A stretch of DNA of 64,000 nt from Coenobita brevimanus (taxonomy: Eukaryota > Arthropoda > Malacostraca > Decapoda > Coenobitidae), in NCBI GenBank assembly GCA_032717465.1, contig CM064632.1:24992101-25056100 (forward strand), in the 5' to 3' direction. The notes under the pieces are model-generated. The model saw only the letters and a list, made by a program, of their open reading frames with translations. It was not told where the DNA came from and did no database searches. The position numbers and the translations under genes were made by a program. Positions 45,801 through 57,647 of the stretch are shown here, one piece after another (position 1 is the first letter of the stretch; each line of letters opens with the position of its first letter).

Positions 45801-46189
45801 TTATTTGCTTGTTTAGTTAGTTCTTTTTACGGGGTGGGGCACTAACCCACCACCAAACCTTTAAGTCGCCTCATACGACAAGCAGGGATACTGAGGGAGT
45901 ATTCTTGAAACCCCCCTACCCCCTGAGGGAAATATATACCTCAATCCCTTCACCCCAACGCTGCCATTTAGCTTATTCTTGCAGCTAACTGATGATTGCA
46001 GTCAGGAAAAAAAAAAAAAAAAAAAAGCGGAAAAGTTCTTCATATGTGGGAGAGTGGTTTGTCGGGGGGAAAAGTTCATAACCGAATAGAGATAGACATA
46101 CTTTTCTCTTTTTTTTTTTTTTTTTTTTTTTCTGTCGAGGTTAAAGCTCACAAGACAGACCATACGGCAAAAGACAGACTGTGTGTATG

Positions 46190-46249
<60 letters not shown>

Positions 46250-46300
46250 TGAGGGGGGATTATCAAGATAAGTGAGCCTGTTAGAGGGTAAATATATGAA
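45801..46300. other. Simple-sequence-rich spacer
   Basis: Poly(A) with G interruptions at 46005-46027, poly(T) at 46110-46131, and (GA)n at 46195-46249. No gene. Confidence 0.6.
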
Positions 46301-47908
46301 GTAACTGTATGGGGAAATAACTGAGGAAGTTACTGTATAAGTGACTGTACGGGAAAGTAACTGTATGGGGAAGTAACTGTATGGGGAAATAACTGTATGG
46401 GGAAATAACTGTATGGGGAAATAACTATGAGGAAGTGACTATGGGAAAGTAACTGTATGGGGAAGTAACTTTATGGGGAAGTAACTGTATAGGGAAGTAA
46501 CTGTATGGGGAAGTAATTGTATAAGACAGTGACTGTATGGGAAAGTAACTGTATGAGGAAGTAGCTGTATAGGGACGCAACTATACGGGGAAGTAACTAT
46601 GAGGATGTAACTGTATGAGGAAGTAACTGTATGGGGAGGTAACTGTAAGGGGAAGTAACTGTATGGGGAAGCAACTGTATGGGGAAGCAACTGTATGAGG
46701 AAGTAACTATGGAGAAGTAACTGTGTGGGGAAGTAACTGTGTGGGGAAGCAACTGTATGGGGAAGTAACTGTATGAGGAAGTAACTATGGGGAAGTAACT
46801 GTATGGGGAAGCAACTATGGGGAAGTAACTGTATGAGGAAGTAACTGTAAGGGGAAGTAACTATGGGGATGTAACTGTATGAGGAAGTACCGTAACTGTA
46901 TCGGGAAGTAACTGTATGGGGAAGCAACTATGGGGATGTAACTGTAAGAGGAAGTAACTGTATGAGGAAGCAACTATGGAGGAGTAACTATGGGGATGTA
47001 ACTGTACGGGGAAGTAACTGTATAGGTAAGTAACTGTATGGGGAAGTAACTGTATGGGGAAGTAACTGTGAGGAAGTAACTGTACGGGGAAGTAGACCTA
47101 ACTGTGTGGTGAAGTAATTGTATGGGGAAATTACAGTATCAGGAAGTAACTGTATGGGGAAGTAACTGTATGGGGAAATAACTACAGGGAAGTAACTATG
47201 GGGAAGTAACTGTATGAGGAAGTAACTATGGGGAAGTAACTGTATGGGGAAGTAACTATTGGGAAGTAACTACGGGGAAGTAACTATTGGGAAGTACGGT
47301 AACTGTATGGGGAAGTAACTATGGGAAAGTAACTATGGGGAAGTAACTGTATGGGGAAGTAACTGTATGGGGAAGTAACTGTATGGGGAAGTAACTGTAT
47401 GGGGAAGTAACTATTGGGAAGTAACTATTGGGAAGTAACTGTATGGGGAAATAACTATATGGGGAAGTAACTGTATGGGGAAGTAACAATAGGGAAGTAA
47501 CTGTAAGGGGAAGTAACTTAGGGGAAGTACTGTAAGGCGAAGTAACTATGGACAAGTAACTGTATGGGGAAGTAACTATGAGGGAATAATTGTATGGGGA
47601 AGCAACTGTATGAGGAAGTTGCCTAACTATGAGGAAGTAACTGTATGGGTAACTATGAGGAAGTAACTATGGGGAAGTAACTATAACGAAGCAACTGTAT
47701 GGCGAAGCAAATGTATGGGGAAGTAACTGTATGGGGAAGTAACTATGAGGAAGTTACTGTATGGGGAAGTAACTATGAGGAAGTTACTGTATGGGGAAGT
47801 AACTATGAGGAAGTAACTGTATGGGGAAGTAACAATGAGGAAGTAACTGTGTGGGGAAGTAACAATGAGGAAGTAACTGTGTGGGGAAGTAACTGTATGG
47901 GGAAGTAA
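46300..47908 (+). repeat. 1.6-kb minisatellite, 14-17 nt unit
   Basis: About 100 units of GGGGAAGTAACTGTATG (variants AGTAACTATGAGGA, GAAGCAACTATGG). Minus-strand frames of Ser/Tyr/Leu/Pro repeats (up to 270 codons) are artefacts. It ends in a poly(A) run at 47909-47928. Confidence 0.93.
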
Positions 47909-48230
47909 AAAAAAAAAAAAAAAAAAATTGTTAGTAATATTAAAGAAACGAGGAAAAGTGATGGAAAGATAGAAAAACAGACAGAAAGACAGAGAAACAA
48001 TACGTAAACTGACTGACAGACAGACAGACATAAACAAGAACAAAAAGACATACATACACAAATAGCTATATTTAAGTAGAAAGCTAGATATATAGAGGGG
48101 CAGATGATACTTTGATAGATTTAGGCTAGGTATGAAGTAGATACACAAAGACAAAGACTTGACAATAAACAGACAGACAAAGACAGACAGAGACAGAGAG
48201 ACAGACAGACAAACAGAGAGATGGACAAAC

Positions 48231-48268
<38 letters not shown>

Positions 48269-48380
48269 CAAATAAAAGATCCAAATCGTTCTTACAGCCT
48301 GACTTAGGCTACAGTTACTTTCTTTCCATCTTAGGTCAGGTTCTGTGTACCCTACAATATAAGAGAAAATACAGAACTCA
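47909..48380. other. CAGA/GATA-rich spacer with (GA)n
   Basis: Poly(A) at 47908-47928, ACAGACAGA-type sequence at 47975-48230 and (GA)n at 48234-48265. No gene. Confidence 0.65.
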
Positions 48381-48384
48381 ATCT

Positions 48385-51300
48385 TTTCTTTTTTCTTTTT
48401 TTTTATGCGAGGAAGAAGGAACCAAAGGCCATGAGTCCGCAGTAACAGTTCCCTCCAAGAGAAAAACAAAATACAATATAGAGCCAAATTCAAGATCCGA
48501 TCATTTTGAGATGCCTGGACACACTGCGTTTGAAAGACTGGAGATCATAGGCAGCAGGAAATACAGACAGAGGGAGACAGTTCCAGAGCTGACCTGTTGC
48601 ATAAATGAAAGACTGGGAGTAACGGTTAACTCTTGCATTAGAGAGTTGGACAGAAAAAGGATGAGAGTTTGCTGCCAGACGGGTGCTACGCGCCCGTCGT
48701 AGAGGTGGAGGAATGCAAGCAGAGAGTTCAGAGGAGCAGTGACCATTAAAGTAGCGATAGAAAAGAGATAAAGATGCAACAGTGCGGCGAGGAGACAGAG
48801 GTTGAAGGGAGTCAGTAAGAGGAGGAGAGTTAATGAGACGAAAAGCCTTTGCCTCCACCCTATTGAGAAGAGCTGTATGTGGGGAGCCTCCCCACACATG
48901 AGAGTTGTACTCCACACAGGGGCGGATAAAACCCCTGTATAGAGTCAACAATTGTGCAGGGGTAAAGAAGGAACGGAACCGGCTTAGCACACCCAATCTC
49001 TTGGAAGCAGATTTTACAAGAGATGTAATATATTTCCAAGATAAGTCCCGAGTAAATGAAACCCCAAGCATGTTCAAGGATGATGCAGGATTAAGCTGAA
49101 TATTATTAAACATTAGTGGGTATACCTGTGGAAGATTTTGTCGGGTTGATAGGTGTAAGAACTGAGTCTTAGATGCATTAAAGACAACCATATTATTTTT
49201 ACCCCAGTCAGAGATACGAGCCAAATCAGACATTAGGTGTGCCACAGCCTCATCCCTTGCTTGTTGAAGTAACTGTTGAGATGGGCGTTGCGGGAACCGA
49301 ATGGAAAGGTGAAGGGTGGAGTCGTCAGCGTATGAGTGGATAGGGTTAGATGTACAGCTTAGAAGATCATTGATGAATAAAAGGAAGAGAGTTGGTGATA
49401 GGACAGAGCCCTGAGGAACACCACTTTTGATAGTTCTAGGAAAAGAACAATGGCCGTCTACAACAGCGGCTATAGAACGATCAGAAAGGAAGCTAGCGAT
49501 GAAGGCACAGATAGAAGGATAGAAACCGTAGGAGGGCAGTTTGGAAATTAAAGATTTATGCCAGACTCGATCGAAAGCCTTTGAGATGTCAAGTGCAATG
49601 GCAAAGCTTTCGCCAAAGTCCCGAAAGGAGGATGACCAGGAGTCTGAAAGGTAGGTGAGAAGATCGCCAGTGGAGCGTCCCTGACGGAACCCATACTGAC
49701 GATCGGAAAGAAGGTTGTGATAGGAAAGATGCCTTAAAATTTTTCTATTAAGAATTGACTCGAAAACTTTTGAAATACAGGACGTTAAAGCAATTGGACG
49801 ATAGTTGGAGGGTTGGGAGTGGTCACCCTTCTTTGGGACTGGCTGAATGAGAGCAAACTTCCAGCAAGAAGGAAAGGTACAAGTTGACAGACAAAGGCGA
49901 AAGAGTTTGCCTAGGCAGGGTGTAAGCACAGAAGCACAGTTCTTGAGAACAACAGGAGGGACCCCATCAGGCCCATATGCCTTGTTAGTACTGAGGCCAG
50001 TGATGGCAGAAAGTACATCAACTGAAGAAATTTTAATGTCAGCCATGAGGAAGTCAGAGGGGGGAAGTGATGGAGGAACAGCACCGGAATCGTCTAAGGT
50101 AGAATTGGAGGAGAAAGTCTGTGCGAAGAGATCTGCTTTATCAGTAGAAGAAATAGCTACAGAACCATCAGAGTAGAAAAGAGGAGGGAAGGATGATGAG
50201 GTAAAGTTGTTAGAAAGATTTTTGGCAAGATGCCAGAAGGAGCGGGAAGAATTCGAGTTGGAGAGTTGAGAGCATTTAGTATGGATGAAATTATTTTTAG
50301 TAGAGCGAAGAAGAGACTTAGCACGATTCCGGGCAGAAACGTAAAGATGGTGTGATTCAGGGGTTGATGGCTCCGGTACCTTTTGTAGGCCCTCTCCTTG
50401 TTGCGGACAGCATTAGAACAAGCGTGATTAAACCAAGGCTTTCTTGCATTAGTCAAAGGATATGAGAAAGGAATGTATGCTTCCATGCCTAAGAGAATAA
50501 CCTCCGTAATGCGCAAGGCACACTCAGATGGCTCACGGCCATGGAAGCAATAATCATTCCAGGGAAAATCAAAGAAGTACTGCCTGAGGGCCTCCCAGTC
50601 CGCGGCTCCAAAATGCCACAGACGACGTTTCACTGGAGGGTCCACAGGCCGTACCGGAGTGATAGGACAGGTTAAGGTAATAAGGTTGTGATCGGAGGAG
50701 CCCAACGGAGGGAAAAGATTAACAGAGTAAGCAGAAGGATTAGTTGTGAGGAAGAAGTCAAGTATGTTGGAGCTCTCTCCAAGGCGGTCAGGGATACGGG
50801 TAGGGTGCTGTACAAGCTGCTCTAGGTCATTAAGGATAGAAAAGATGTAGGCTTGTTCACCAGGTGGATCCGTGAAAGGAGAGGAGAGCCAAAGGTGGTG
50901 GTGAACATTGAAATCTCCAAGAATGGAGATTTCAGAGAAAGGAGAAATGGATAGAATGTGTTCCATCGTAGAAGTAAGATAGTCGAAGAATTTTTGATAG
51001 TCAGTAGAATTAGGGGATAAGTAAACAGCACAGATATATTTAGTCAGAGAATGACAGGAAAGCCGAAGCCAGTGTGGAGAATTCAGAAGAATCAAGTTCA
51101 GGAACACGAGAGCAAGATAAGTCGTTGCGTATATATACACAACAGCCACCTTTGGCTTTGAAATGAGTATAGAGAAAGTAGGAGGATACAGAAAAGGGTT
51201 TGCTGTCAGTTGCCTCAGACAGCTGAGTCTCCGTTAGAAAAAGAAGGTGAGGTTTAGAGGAGGAGAGGTGGTGCTCAACAGAGCGAAAGTTAGAGGAAAG

Positions 51301-51610
51301 GCCGCGAATGTTGCAGAAATGAAGAAGAAGAGAGTCAGACCGTGGTTCCAGGCACCTTGAGTCGTCACCGGGAGACGGGCAGATGGTGGGGGCATTTATG
51401 GTCCCCCCCCCTGGTGACTCCGAGGCTTGATAAGACGACGCCATTTTGGTAAATTTTGAATAGGAAGTGTAGTGTGTACTGTGCATGTAGTTTGGTGTAG
51501 ATAGTTAGAGAAATTTGTACTGGAGAGCATGCTGGCCTACTCTCTGTGTAACTGAGACACTGAAAAAGTTCAGCAAAGGGGGATGGTCAGGAACTAGTCC
51601 TGAGGGCTGA
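48385..51610 (-). mobile_element. Near full-length non-LTR retrotransposon (EN + RT), frameshifted
   Basis: Minus-strand element with probable 5' untranslated sequence (51487 to about 51610), an ORF2-type protein in three frame segments (51486 to 48490), a 3' untranslated region of about 85 nt and a T/C-rich plus-strand run at 48381-48402 that corresponds to an A-rich tail. No ORF1 with zinc knuckles is seen. At least four shorter copies of its 3' end lie elsewhere in the window (20640, 37870-38960, 39446, 43790), so this is an abundant family. Confidence 0.85.
48490..51486 (-). pseudogene. ORF2: APE endonuclease - reverse transcriptase, two frameshifts
   Basis: Starts at ATG 51484-51486. 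Segment 1 (to about 51070) has the start of an APE-type endonuclease: HFCNIRGLSSN, LTETQLS and [12 protein letters not shown]. Segment 2 (about 51070-50390) continues it: [12 protein letters not shown] and SSDHNLITL, the two conserved endonuclease motifs, then the linker with WFNHAC. Segment 3 (about 50390-48490) has the RT: TNKAYGPDGVPPVV, NYRPIALTS, YGFRQGRST, DISKAFDRVW, SGVPQGSVLSP and catalytic YADDST, ending SRHLKMIGS. Frame changes fall near 51070 and between about 50360 and 50395. The RT part alone is uninterrupted. Family role: nick the target and copy the element RNA. Jockey/CR1-group by motif; clade not determined. Confidence 0.88.
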
Positions 51611-51947
51611 TGAAACGGGAGCTCCAGCACTCCCTGTCATCAGCTTTCCATCCACCCTGTCTCTCTCTCCCACCCAACATTTCCAGGCGCATATTAACAC
51701 ATATCTCTAACTGCTCGATTAGCTCTCTCTTCTTTCTATTTCTAAATCGTAGTTACAGGTTTATTACTGGGAAAAACGATGACGACGACGACGACGACGA
51801 CGATGATGATGATGTTATAAAGACGATGTTAATTAAAGACCACCAACATTCTTTCAATTCACCAGGCAATCAACCATTTTATTCCGTCGTCCAATGATTT
51901 GTGTACACGCAATTGAGAAAAAGTATAACAAACTAATTACCTACAGC

Positions 51948-51984
<37 letters not shown>

Positions 51985-52229
51985 AGTTATCCCATTCCTT
52001 TTAATCACATTACTGGCATATTCGCATTAAAGAGAGGAGAGGCAATACTTAATCAAGACTACAAAATTTTAAGTTAAAATTTTTGACACAGATGATGACG
52101 GTCGGCACAAAAAAATCACAGAAAGTTTAATTACAAAATCCAAAAAGATATCTGGATTATGAATGAGGGAAAAAATATCGACGAAAGCAAAGAAATGTTG
52201 AACAAGTGTTACAGTGTGTTTTGTAAATT

Positions 52230-52230
<1 letters not shown>
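51611..52230. other. Spacer with trinucleotide and (CA)n repeats
   Basis: (GAC)/(GAT)n at 51778-51815 and (AC)n at 51949-51981. No gene. Confidence 0.6.
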
Positions 52231-52232
<2 letters not shown>

Positions 52233-52289
<57 letters not shown>

Positions 52290-52410
52290 TACAACCATGA
52301 ACCCTTCTTACAGCCTGACACTTAATTGTTTTCTCCTTTCCTGTCTGTTTTCTCACTATCATCATTTCCTACCAATTCTTCTTCACCTAGAGCCCTCATT
52401 TCCAACCAAT

Positions 52411-52451
<41 letters not shown>
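52233..52451. repeat. (GA)27 and (CT)n pair in inverted orientation
   Basis: (GA)n at 52233-52287 and (CT)n at about 52414-52451, with a second short GAGAGA at 52456-52465. Complementary runs on one strand could fold back. Confidence 0.9.
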
Positions 52452-52689
52452 ACAGAGAGAGAGAGCGTGCAGATTAGAGACAGAGTACAGATTAGAGACA
52501 GATGGAAAGGGAGAGACTCTGAAAATTCGCCAGTATAAAACGGGAGGATATAGTTTTATCAGAGTAATATTCACAGAGGAAAGAGTGTATGATATTCACG
52601 AAGGAAAACGCCTACCATCATGATAGTCATAACAAATCCTATCACCATCATATTAAATAATTTAACCTATCACCACGACATTTACAAGG

Positions 52690-53400
52690 GGAAAACTTGG
52701 AACACCATCACATTCACAAAAAAAGTCCTGTCACCATAATACATACAAGGGTAAAGTCAATCATCATAATATTTACAAGGATGAAGCCAATCACCATGAT
52801 ATTTACATGGGGAAAGTCAGTCATCATAATATTTAGAGGGGGAAAGTCAATCATCATATCAATCATAATAATATTTACAAGGGGAAAAGTCCTATCACCA
52901 AAATATTTACAGGGGGAAAGTCTATCACCATCATATTTACAGGGGGAAAACTCTATCACCATAATATTTACAAGGGAAAAACTCTATCTCCATAATATTT
53001 ACAAGGGAAAAACTCTATCTCCATAATATTTACAAGGGAAAAACTCTATCACCATAATATTTACAAGGGAAAAACTCTATCTCCATAATATTTACAAGGG
53101 AAAAACTCTATCTCCATAATACTTATAAGGACAAAAGTCCTATCGCCATAATGTTTACAAGGAGAAAAGTCCTATCACCATAATATCTACAAGGAGAAAT
53201 GTCCTATCACCATAATATTTATAAGGGGAAAAGTTCTAGCTCCATAACACTTACAAGGGGAAATCTATCACCACAGTATTTACAAGGGAATCCTATCACA
53301 ATAATATTTACAGTGGGAACAGTCCTATCATCATAATATTTATAAGGTGAAAACTATCACCACAATGTTTACAAGGGGAAAATCTATCACCATAATATCT
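52690..53400 (+). repeat. About 31-bp minisatellite, about 22 copies
   Basis: Unit close to CACCATAATATTTACAAGGG plus GAAAAGTCTAT. The central copies (52935-53110) are nearly identical, the flanking ones diverged. Confidence 0.9.
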
Positions 53401-53587
53401 ATTTGGAAAATGTCAACGAAGGAAAAAGTTTATCACCATATTCCTGATAAAGGACAAATTTCTTGGACTGTTTCTTCAACTTCAAATCAAGCTTGTAATA
53501 TTGTACTTATGAAACTGCAGAAAATTAAAATGGGAGTTAATACATACCTCAGCGACGCCCGGTGCCAGGTACAATACAGCCGCGGCG
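53401..53587. other. Spacer
   Basis: No feature recognised. Confidence 0.4.
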
Positions 53588-53826
53588 CGCGACTCTTAGG
53601 TTGTTATCGTGCCCTGGCAACTGCCAGTCAAAAGTGCGTCTGATTTCGTGTATAATGAGACGCATGTGATTCGTGTATAATATGATCGTGGTTAATAATA
53701 ATCGTGTATACTATAAACGTGCATAATAATATGATTCGTGTATGATACGAAATCGGACGCACTTTTGAAAGGCAAGTTGCCAGGGTAGGCTACGATAATG
53801 AGAACCTCAGAGTCATGCGCCCGCGA
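53588..53826. mobile_element. Hairpin (foldback) element
   Basis: Long imperfect inverted repeat. The left arm (about 53588-53660) has GACTCTTAGGTTGTTATCGT, CCCTGGCAACT and TCAAAAGTGCGTCTGATTTC. The right arm (about 53735-53826) read on the minus strand has GACTCTGAGGTTCTCATTATCG, CCCTGGCAACTTG and CAAAAGTGCGTCCGATTTCG. The loop is about 75 nt with repeated TTCGTGTATAATA. No coding capacity; it could be a MITE. Confidence 0.8.
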
Positions 53827-53884
53827 CTATTGGCAAAACTCATCTGGAGGAAGAAAGAGAATTACGGTACTACATTTAGTGATA

Positions 53885-54095
53885 CCATTCTCTCTCTTTC
53901 TCTCTCGTTGCCCTGCAGTCCCCTCCTTCATTCTTGCCATACCTTTCTTCCCTCCCTTTCTCCCTCCATTTTTCCCCTACTTCCTCCACTCCCCCCCCTC
54001 ACCTTCCTCTTGCATTCTCTCCTTTTCTTTCCTCCCACCCTCAGTACTTCAATGCTCGTCCTTGCCTCCCCTCCCGCTTCTTAATCCATCCTTCC
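53885..54095 (+). repeat. Polypyrimidine tract
   Basis: About 210 nt dominated by C and T (CTCTCTTTCTC, CCCTCCTTC, TTCCCTCC). Frames are Pro/Leu/Ser low complexity. Confidence 0.8.
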
Positions 54096-54189
54096 GCCCT
54101 TTCCCAAGTCCCTGCCTCCTCTCACTTTAATGGTGTGGCAGGCGAGAAGGCTGTTTATTTCACCTTTACCCTATACCAAGCAAGGCACC

Positions 54190-54930
54190 GAATTTGTGGT
54201 TTTTCGGAGACTGATCATGTAAGAGAATACCTACACACATTACTGGAAAGCTTATGCAAAAGTAACAGGTGTCGCGTTAGTAGCTATCTTTAAAATCGCT
54301 ACTACATACCGATAAAAACTACAAAAAATTACGTCCAACTGAGCATAAGCAGCACTGAAAATGTTATTTCCGAGAATACCAAATCTTTAAACGATTTACA
54401 TACATAGTTTGAAAGACTACGAAAATGTAACAAGTGTTACCGGTATTTTAATGACTTCTCAAGTTTCTCCGCTATATTGCCCCCAAATAGGCAAAAATGC
54501 TTAAATTCAACCTCAGTTACTAAAACTACGCTATTCTGAAAACAACCCTACATCGAATTTCCGTATATCATTACAAAGTTTAAGAAAATGTAACATGTTA
54601 CTTATGTAGTTTTTCTCCAAATCATCCACAATATTGATAAAAAAAAAAAAAAAATACCAAACTGAGCACAAAACACCAATTAGATTTTTTCATTCCGGAG
54701 ACTATTCAGTCTAAAACGGACATTAGCACATTGATGGAAGGCTTATGAAAACGCAATAGCTGTTAAGAGACTCTGAATATTCGCCACAACAATGAAAAAA
54801 AAAATGAGCATCAAAACTGTGATATCTCGAAAACTATGAACATTACATCGGACCCACGCATACCATTTCAAAGCTTCTGTTTAAGTATTAAAAATGTAAG
54901 TACTTGGCTCTTCTCAAAATTCGCCACCAA
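54190..54930 (+). repeat. Degenerate satellite-like array, about 140-195 nt unit, about 5 copies
   Basis: Recurring block: CAAAGCTTATG-like, AAAATGTAACAxGTG, then TTCTCAAAATTCGCCAC-like, AAACTGAGCATAAAACACTGA-like and CGAAAACTATGAA-like phrases. The AAAATGTAAC landmark occurs near 54230, 54425, 54588, 54755 and 54895. Units are strongly diverged. Confidence 0.6.
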
Positions 54931-55125
54931 ACCGCCGAACAAGGATAATTCATAGTTAACAGATAAGAAAATTCTGTTCTACTGTAATTTCTCCAGCTAC
55001 GCGTGCATACAAAGCTATCAACAGCGAAATGCCTGTATTAACGTAAGGATGTTGCAACCCCACCGCCCAGCACTTGTGTCACAAACAAACCCGTGTCATA
55101 CTTCCCACGAACTAGGACAGGGAGA
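54931..55125. other. Spacer
   Basis: No feature recognised. Confidence 0.4.
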
Positions 55126-55566
55126 TACTTTATTACTTTTAGCTTCCTTAATCTTTTCCATCTTGTTACGTTTAGCTTCTTTAACCTTTTCAACCTTATT
55201 ACTTTTAGTTTCCTTAACCTTTTCAACCTTCTTATATACTTTAGTTCCTTAACCTTTTCAGCCTTATAACTTCTAGCTTCCTTAACCTTTTCCACCTTAT
55301 TACTTTTTCCCTAATCTTTTCCACCTTATTACTTTTTCCTTAATCTTTTCCACCTTATTACTTTTTCCTTAATCTTTTCCACCTTATTACTTTTAGCTTC
55401 CTTAATCTTTTCCACCTTATTACTTTGTTTCCTTAATCTTTTCCACCTTATTACTTTTAGCTTCCTTAATCTTTTCAACTTCATTACTTTTAGCTTCCTT
55501 AATCTTTTCTACCTTGCTACTTTTAGCTTCCTTAATCTTTTCCACCTTGCTTCTTTTAGCTTCCTT
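55126..55566 (+). repeat. 30-bp minisatellite, left block
   Basis: Unit TTACTTTTAGCTTCCTTAAT plus CTTTTCCACC; about 15 copies with some shortened to 23-24 nt. Continues at 55875. Confidence 0.93.
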
Positions 55567-55874
55567 AAGGAGTGTTGTGGTGTGGATGTGGATGTGATAG
55601 GAAGCGTTAGGAGAAACACACTGAGATGGTTTGGCCATGTGGAGAGGATAGAGAATGAGAGACTGACGAGGAGAGCGTACGTAGGTGAGGTGGAGGGGGA
55701 GAGAGGGAGGGGGAGGCCAAAGATGAGATGGAGGGATGGAGTGCAGAGGTATATGAGAGAGTGGGGTGTGAGTTGGGAGTAGGGTAGTGAAATGACGGGA
55801 GACAGGGCGACGTGGAGACGATTTGTTTGTGGCCACCCGGTATGGGATTAAGGCGACTGGCAATAGATAGATAG
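55567..55874 (+). mobile_element. RTE-like retrotransposon 3' end inserted in the minisatellite
   Basis: 5'-truncated copy coding ECCGVDVDVIGSVRR-like, then NTLRWFGHVERIENERLTRR, then a stop near 55780, and the 3' end TTTGTTTGTGGCCACCC, GGCGACTGGCAATAGATAGATAG. It interrupts a 30-bp repeat unit (TTCCTTAA before, AATCTTTTCAGCC after). Confidence 0.9.
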
Positions 55875-56125
55875 AATCTTTTCAGCCATATTACTTTTAG
55901 CTTCCTTAATCTTTTCAACCTTATTACTTTTAGCTTCCTTAAAATCTTATCAACCTTATTACTTTTAGCTTCCTTAATCTTTTCAACCTTATTACATTTA
56001 ACTGCCTTAATCTTTCCAGTCTTATTACTTTTGGTTTCCTTAATCTTTCCAACCTTGTTACTTTTACCTTCCTTAATATTTTCAACCTTATTACCTTTAG
56101 CTTCCGTAATCTTTTCAGTCAGGTA
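55875..56125 (+). repeat. 30-bp minisatellite, right block
   Basis: Same unit as 55126-55566; about 8 copies. On the minus strand it reads as KxEKIKEAKSN repeats, which I regard as spurious. Confidence 0.9.
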
Positions 56126-57385
56126 CACACGCTCAAAAATGTACCATTACATGGGGGGTCCGATGAGTTTCACACTGAACAATCCAGTTGTCTCGGTAGG
56201 GTTGGAGGAAGGCTGTTATCAAACGTTTCACTCGTGGTGTCACTTTGGATCGTGCAGTAGGTGTCACGATAATTTTTTGAGTGTGTGTACCTAATGAAAT
56301 GAAAAGATCCTTACTCTGGGTTCCTTCACCCCATCTAAACATGGAAAAGTAAGCCAGACTACAGTGAAGATTGTGGTGATATTCTCCTGTCCACTACCCC
56401 ATAGAAACACAACATTACCCAACTTGAGGTAATTACGCCAAGCAGGAAACCTTTGATCTAGCCCTAAGCCATAGAAGGTTCCTGGTGTATTTTCCTTAGC
56501 AGAGAGAGAGAGAGAGATTATTCTTTGGTTGTTCTTCCTACATCTGGACACTTTTATCCAGCCCATACGAGCCCCGTTGTAACCCTGTAAGAAAGGGTTT
56601 AATATATAATGCAATACTTACTCTGTCGTATTCGACAAGTCTCCTAAATTTAATAAAACTGCTGGAGACACCATGACTAAGATAAAATAAAAGTGGCGTC
56701 ATTGTGTTGAAAGAATTAAATACATATTATATACGTTTATTACGCGGCACCTGGGAATCTACTGGTTGTACCGTACTGTTTCAGTCTGACGGTATTGCAT
56801 GGGTGCGATCCGCGAGAGGCGACTGGGAGAACTGTCGACCGTGGAAAATCAGCGATTTTTTTTTTTCCTTCAACGTTCTCGACTACGACAGCCTCGAGGC
56901 GAACCCGAACACCTCGAAGGGGTTAATAGGGGGCTGTGCTGATAGCTACCGTTTATATTACACGGAGACCAAGGTAAAAATTTCTCATACATTTACGAAC
57001 GATTTTCGAGTACAGTTATATAACACTGACTGGTATTTCTGTGATTATTCTAACCTGGTTCAAGATGCAACATTTGGGAACAAAATGTGATACCTACACA
57101 GTAAATAGCTACAAAGTTTTCTCGCATATCAAAAGTTTCACAGACATGAGATCTCTGGTTAAGATTCATGAAAAAAATAATAATAATAATAATAAGATCC
57201 ATTCCTAGTCTTAACTATGTTTTTTACATGGAGGACAAACACTGGACACAGCAAGATCTTTCTTTAACCCTTGTTCTTCCTGCAAGAGAACAGACTGGTT
57301 ACGACGCTGAAATGGTTGTTAGGTTTGTTTTTGCATGGAGGAAGAAAAGCTGAGCGCCGAACCTAGTCATCGACGTTGTTCTCCC

Positions 57386-57421
<36 letters not shown>

Positions 57422-57594
57422 GCGTCAAGGACTTGTCCATAAGTTAGCAAATCTAACCCCAAGACCATGGCAAAATTTTCGTATAGTGACTGGAAGATGC
57501 ACAGTAACAGTAGATGGAAAGCGAGAAACTACGATGCCAGCCAAAATACAGTAGATCACTTGGTTTGGGACATGCAGAAGCACCATGAACCAAA

Positions 57595-57647
<53 letters not shown>

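Noticed and set aside
46439..47908. Possible CRISPR-like array of short spaced repeats
   Set aside because: Units are contiguous with no unique spacers and the context is eukaryotic; it is a minisatellite.
47681..48493. 270-codon minus-strand frame with Tyr/Ser/Leu repeats and a hydrophobic region
   Set aside because: It crosses a minisatellite, CAGA/GATA simple sequence and a (GA)n run; the hydrophobicity comes from low-complexity codons.
55420..56128. Lys/Glu-rich coiled-coil-like protein (KEAKSNKVEKI repeats) on the minus strand
   Set aside because: Arises from the 30-bp minisatellite, whose period is a multiple of 3, and the frame runs into an inserted retroelement fragment.
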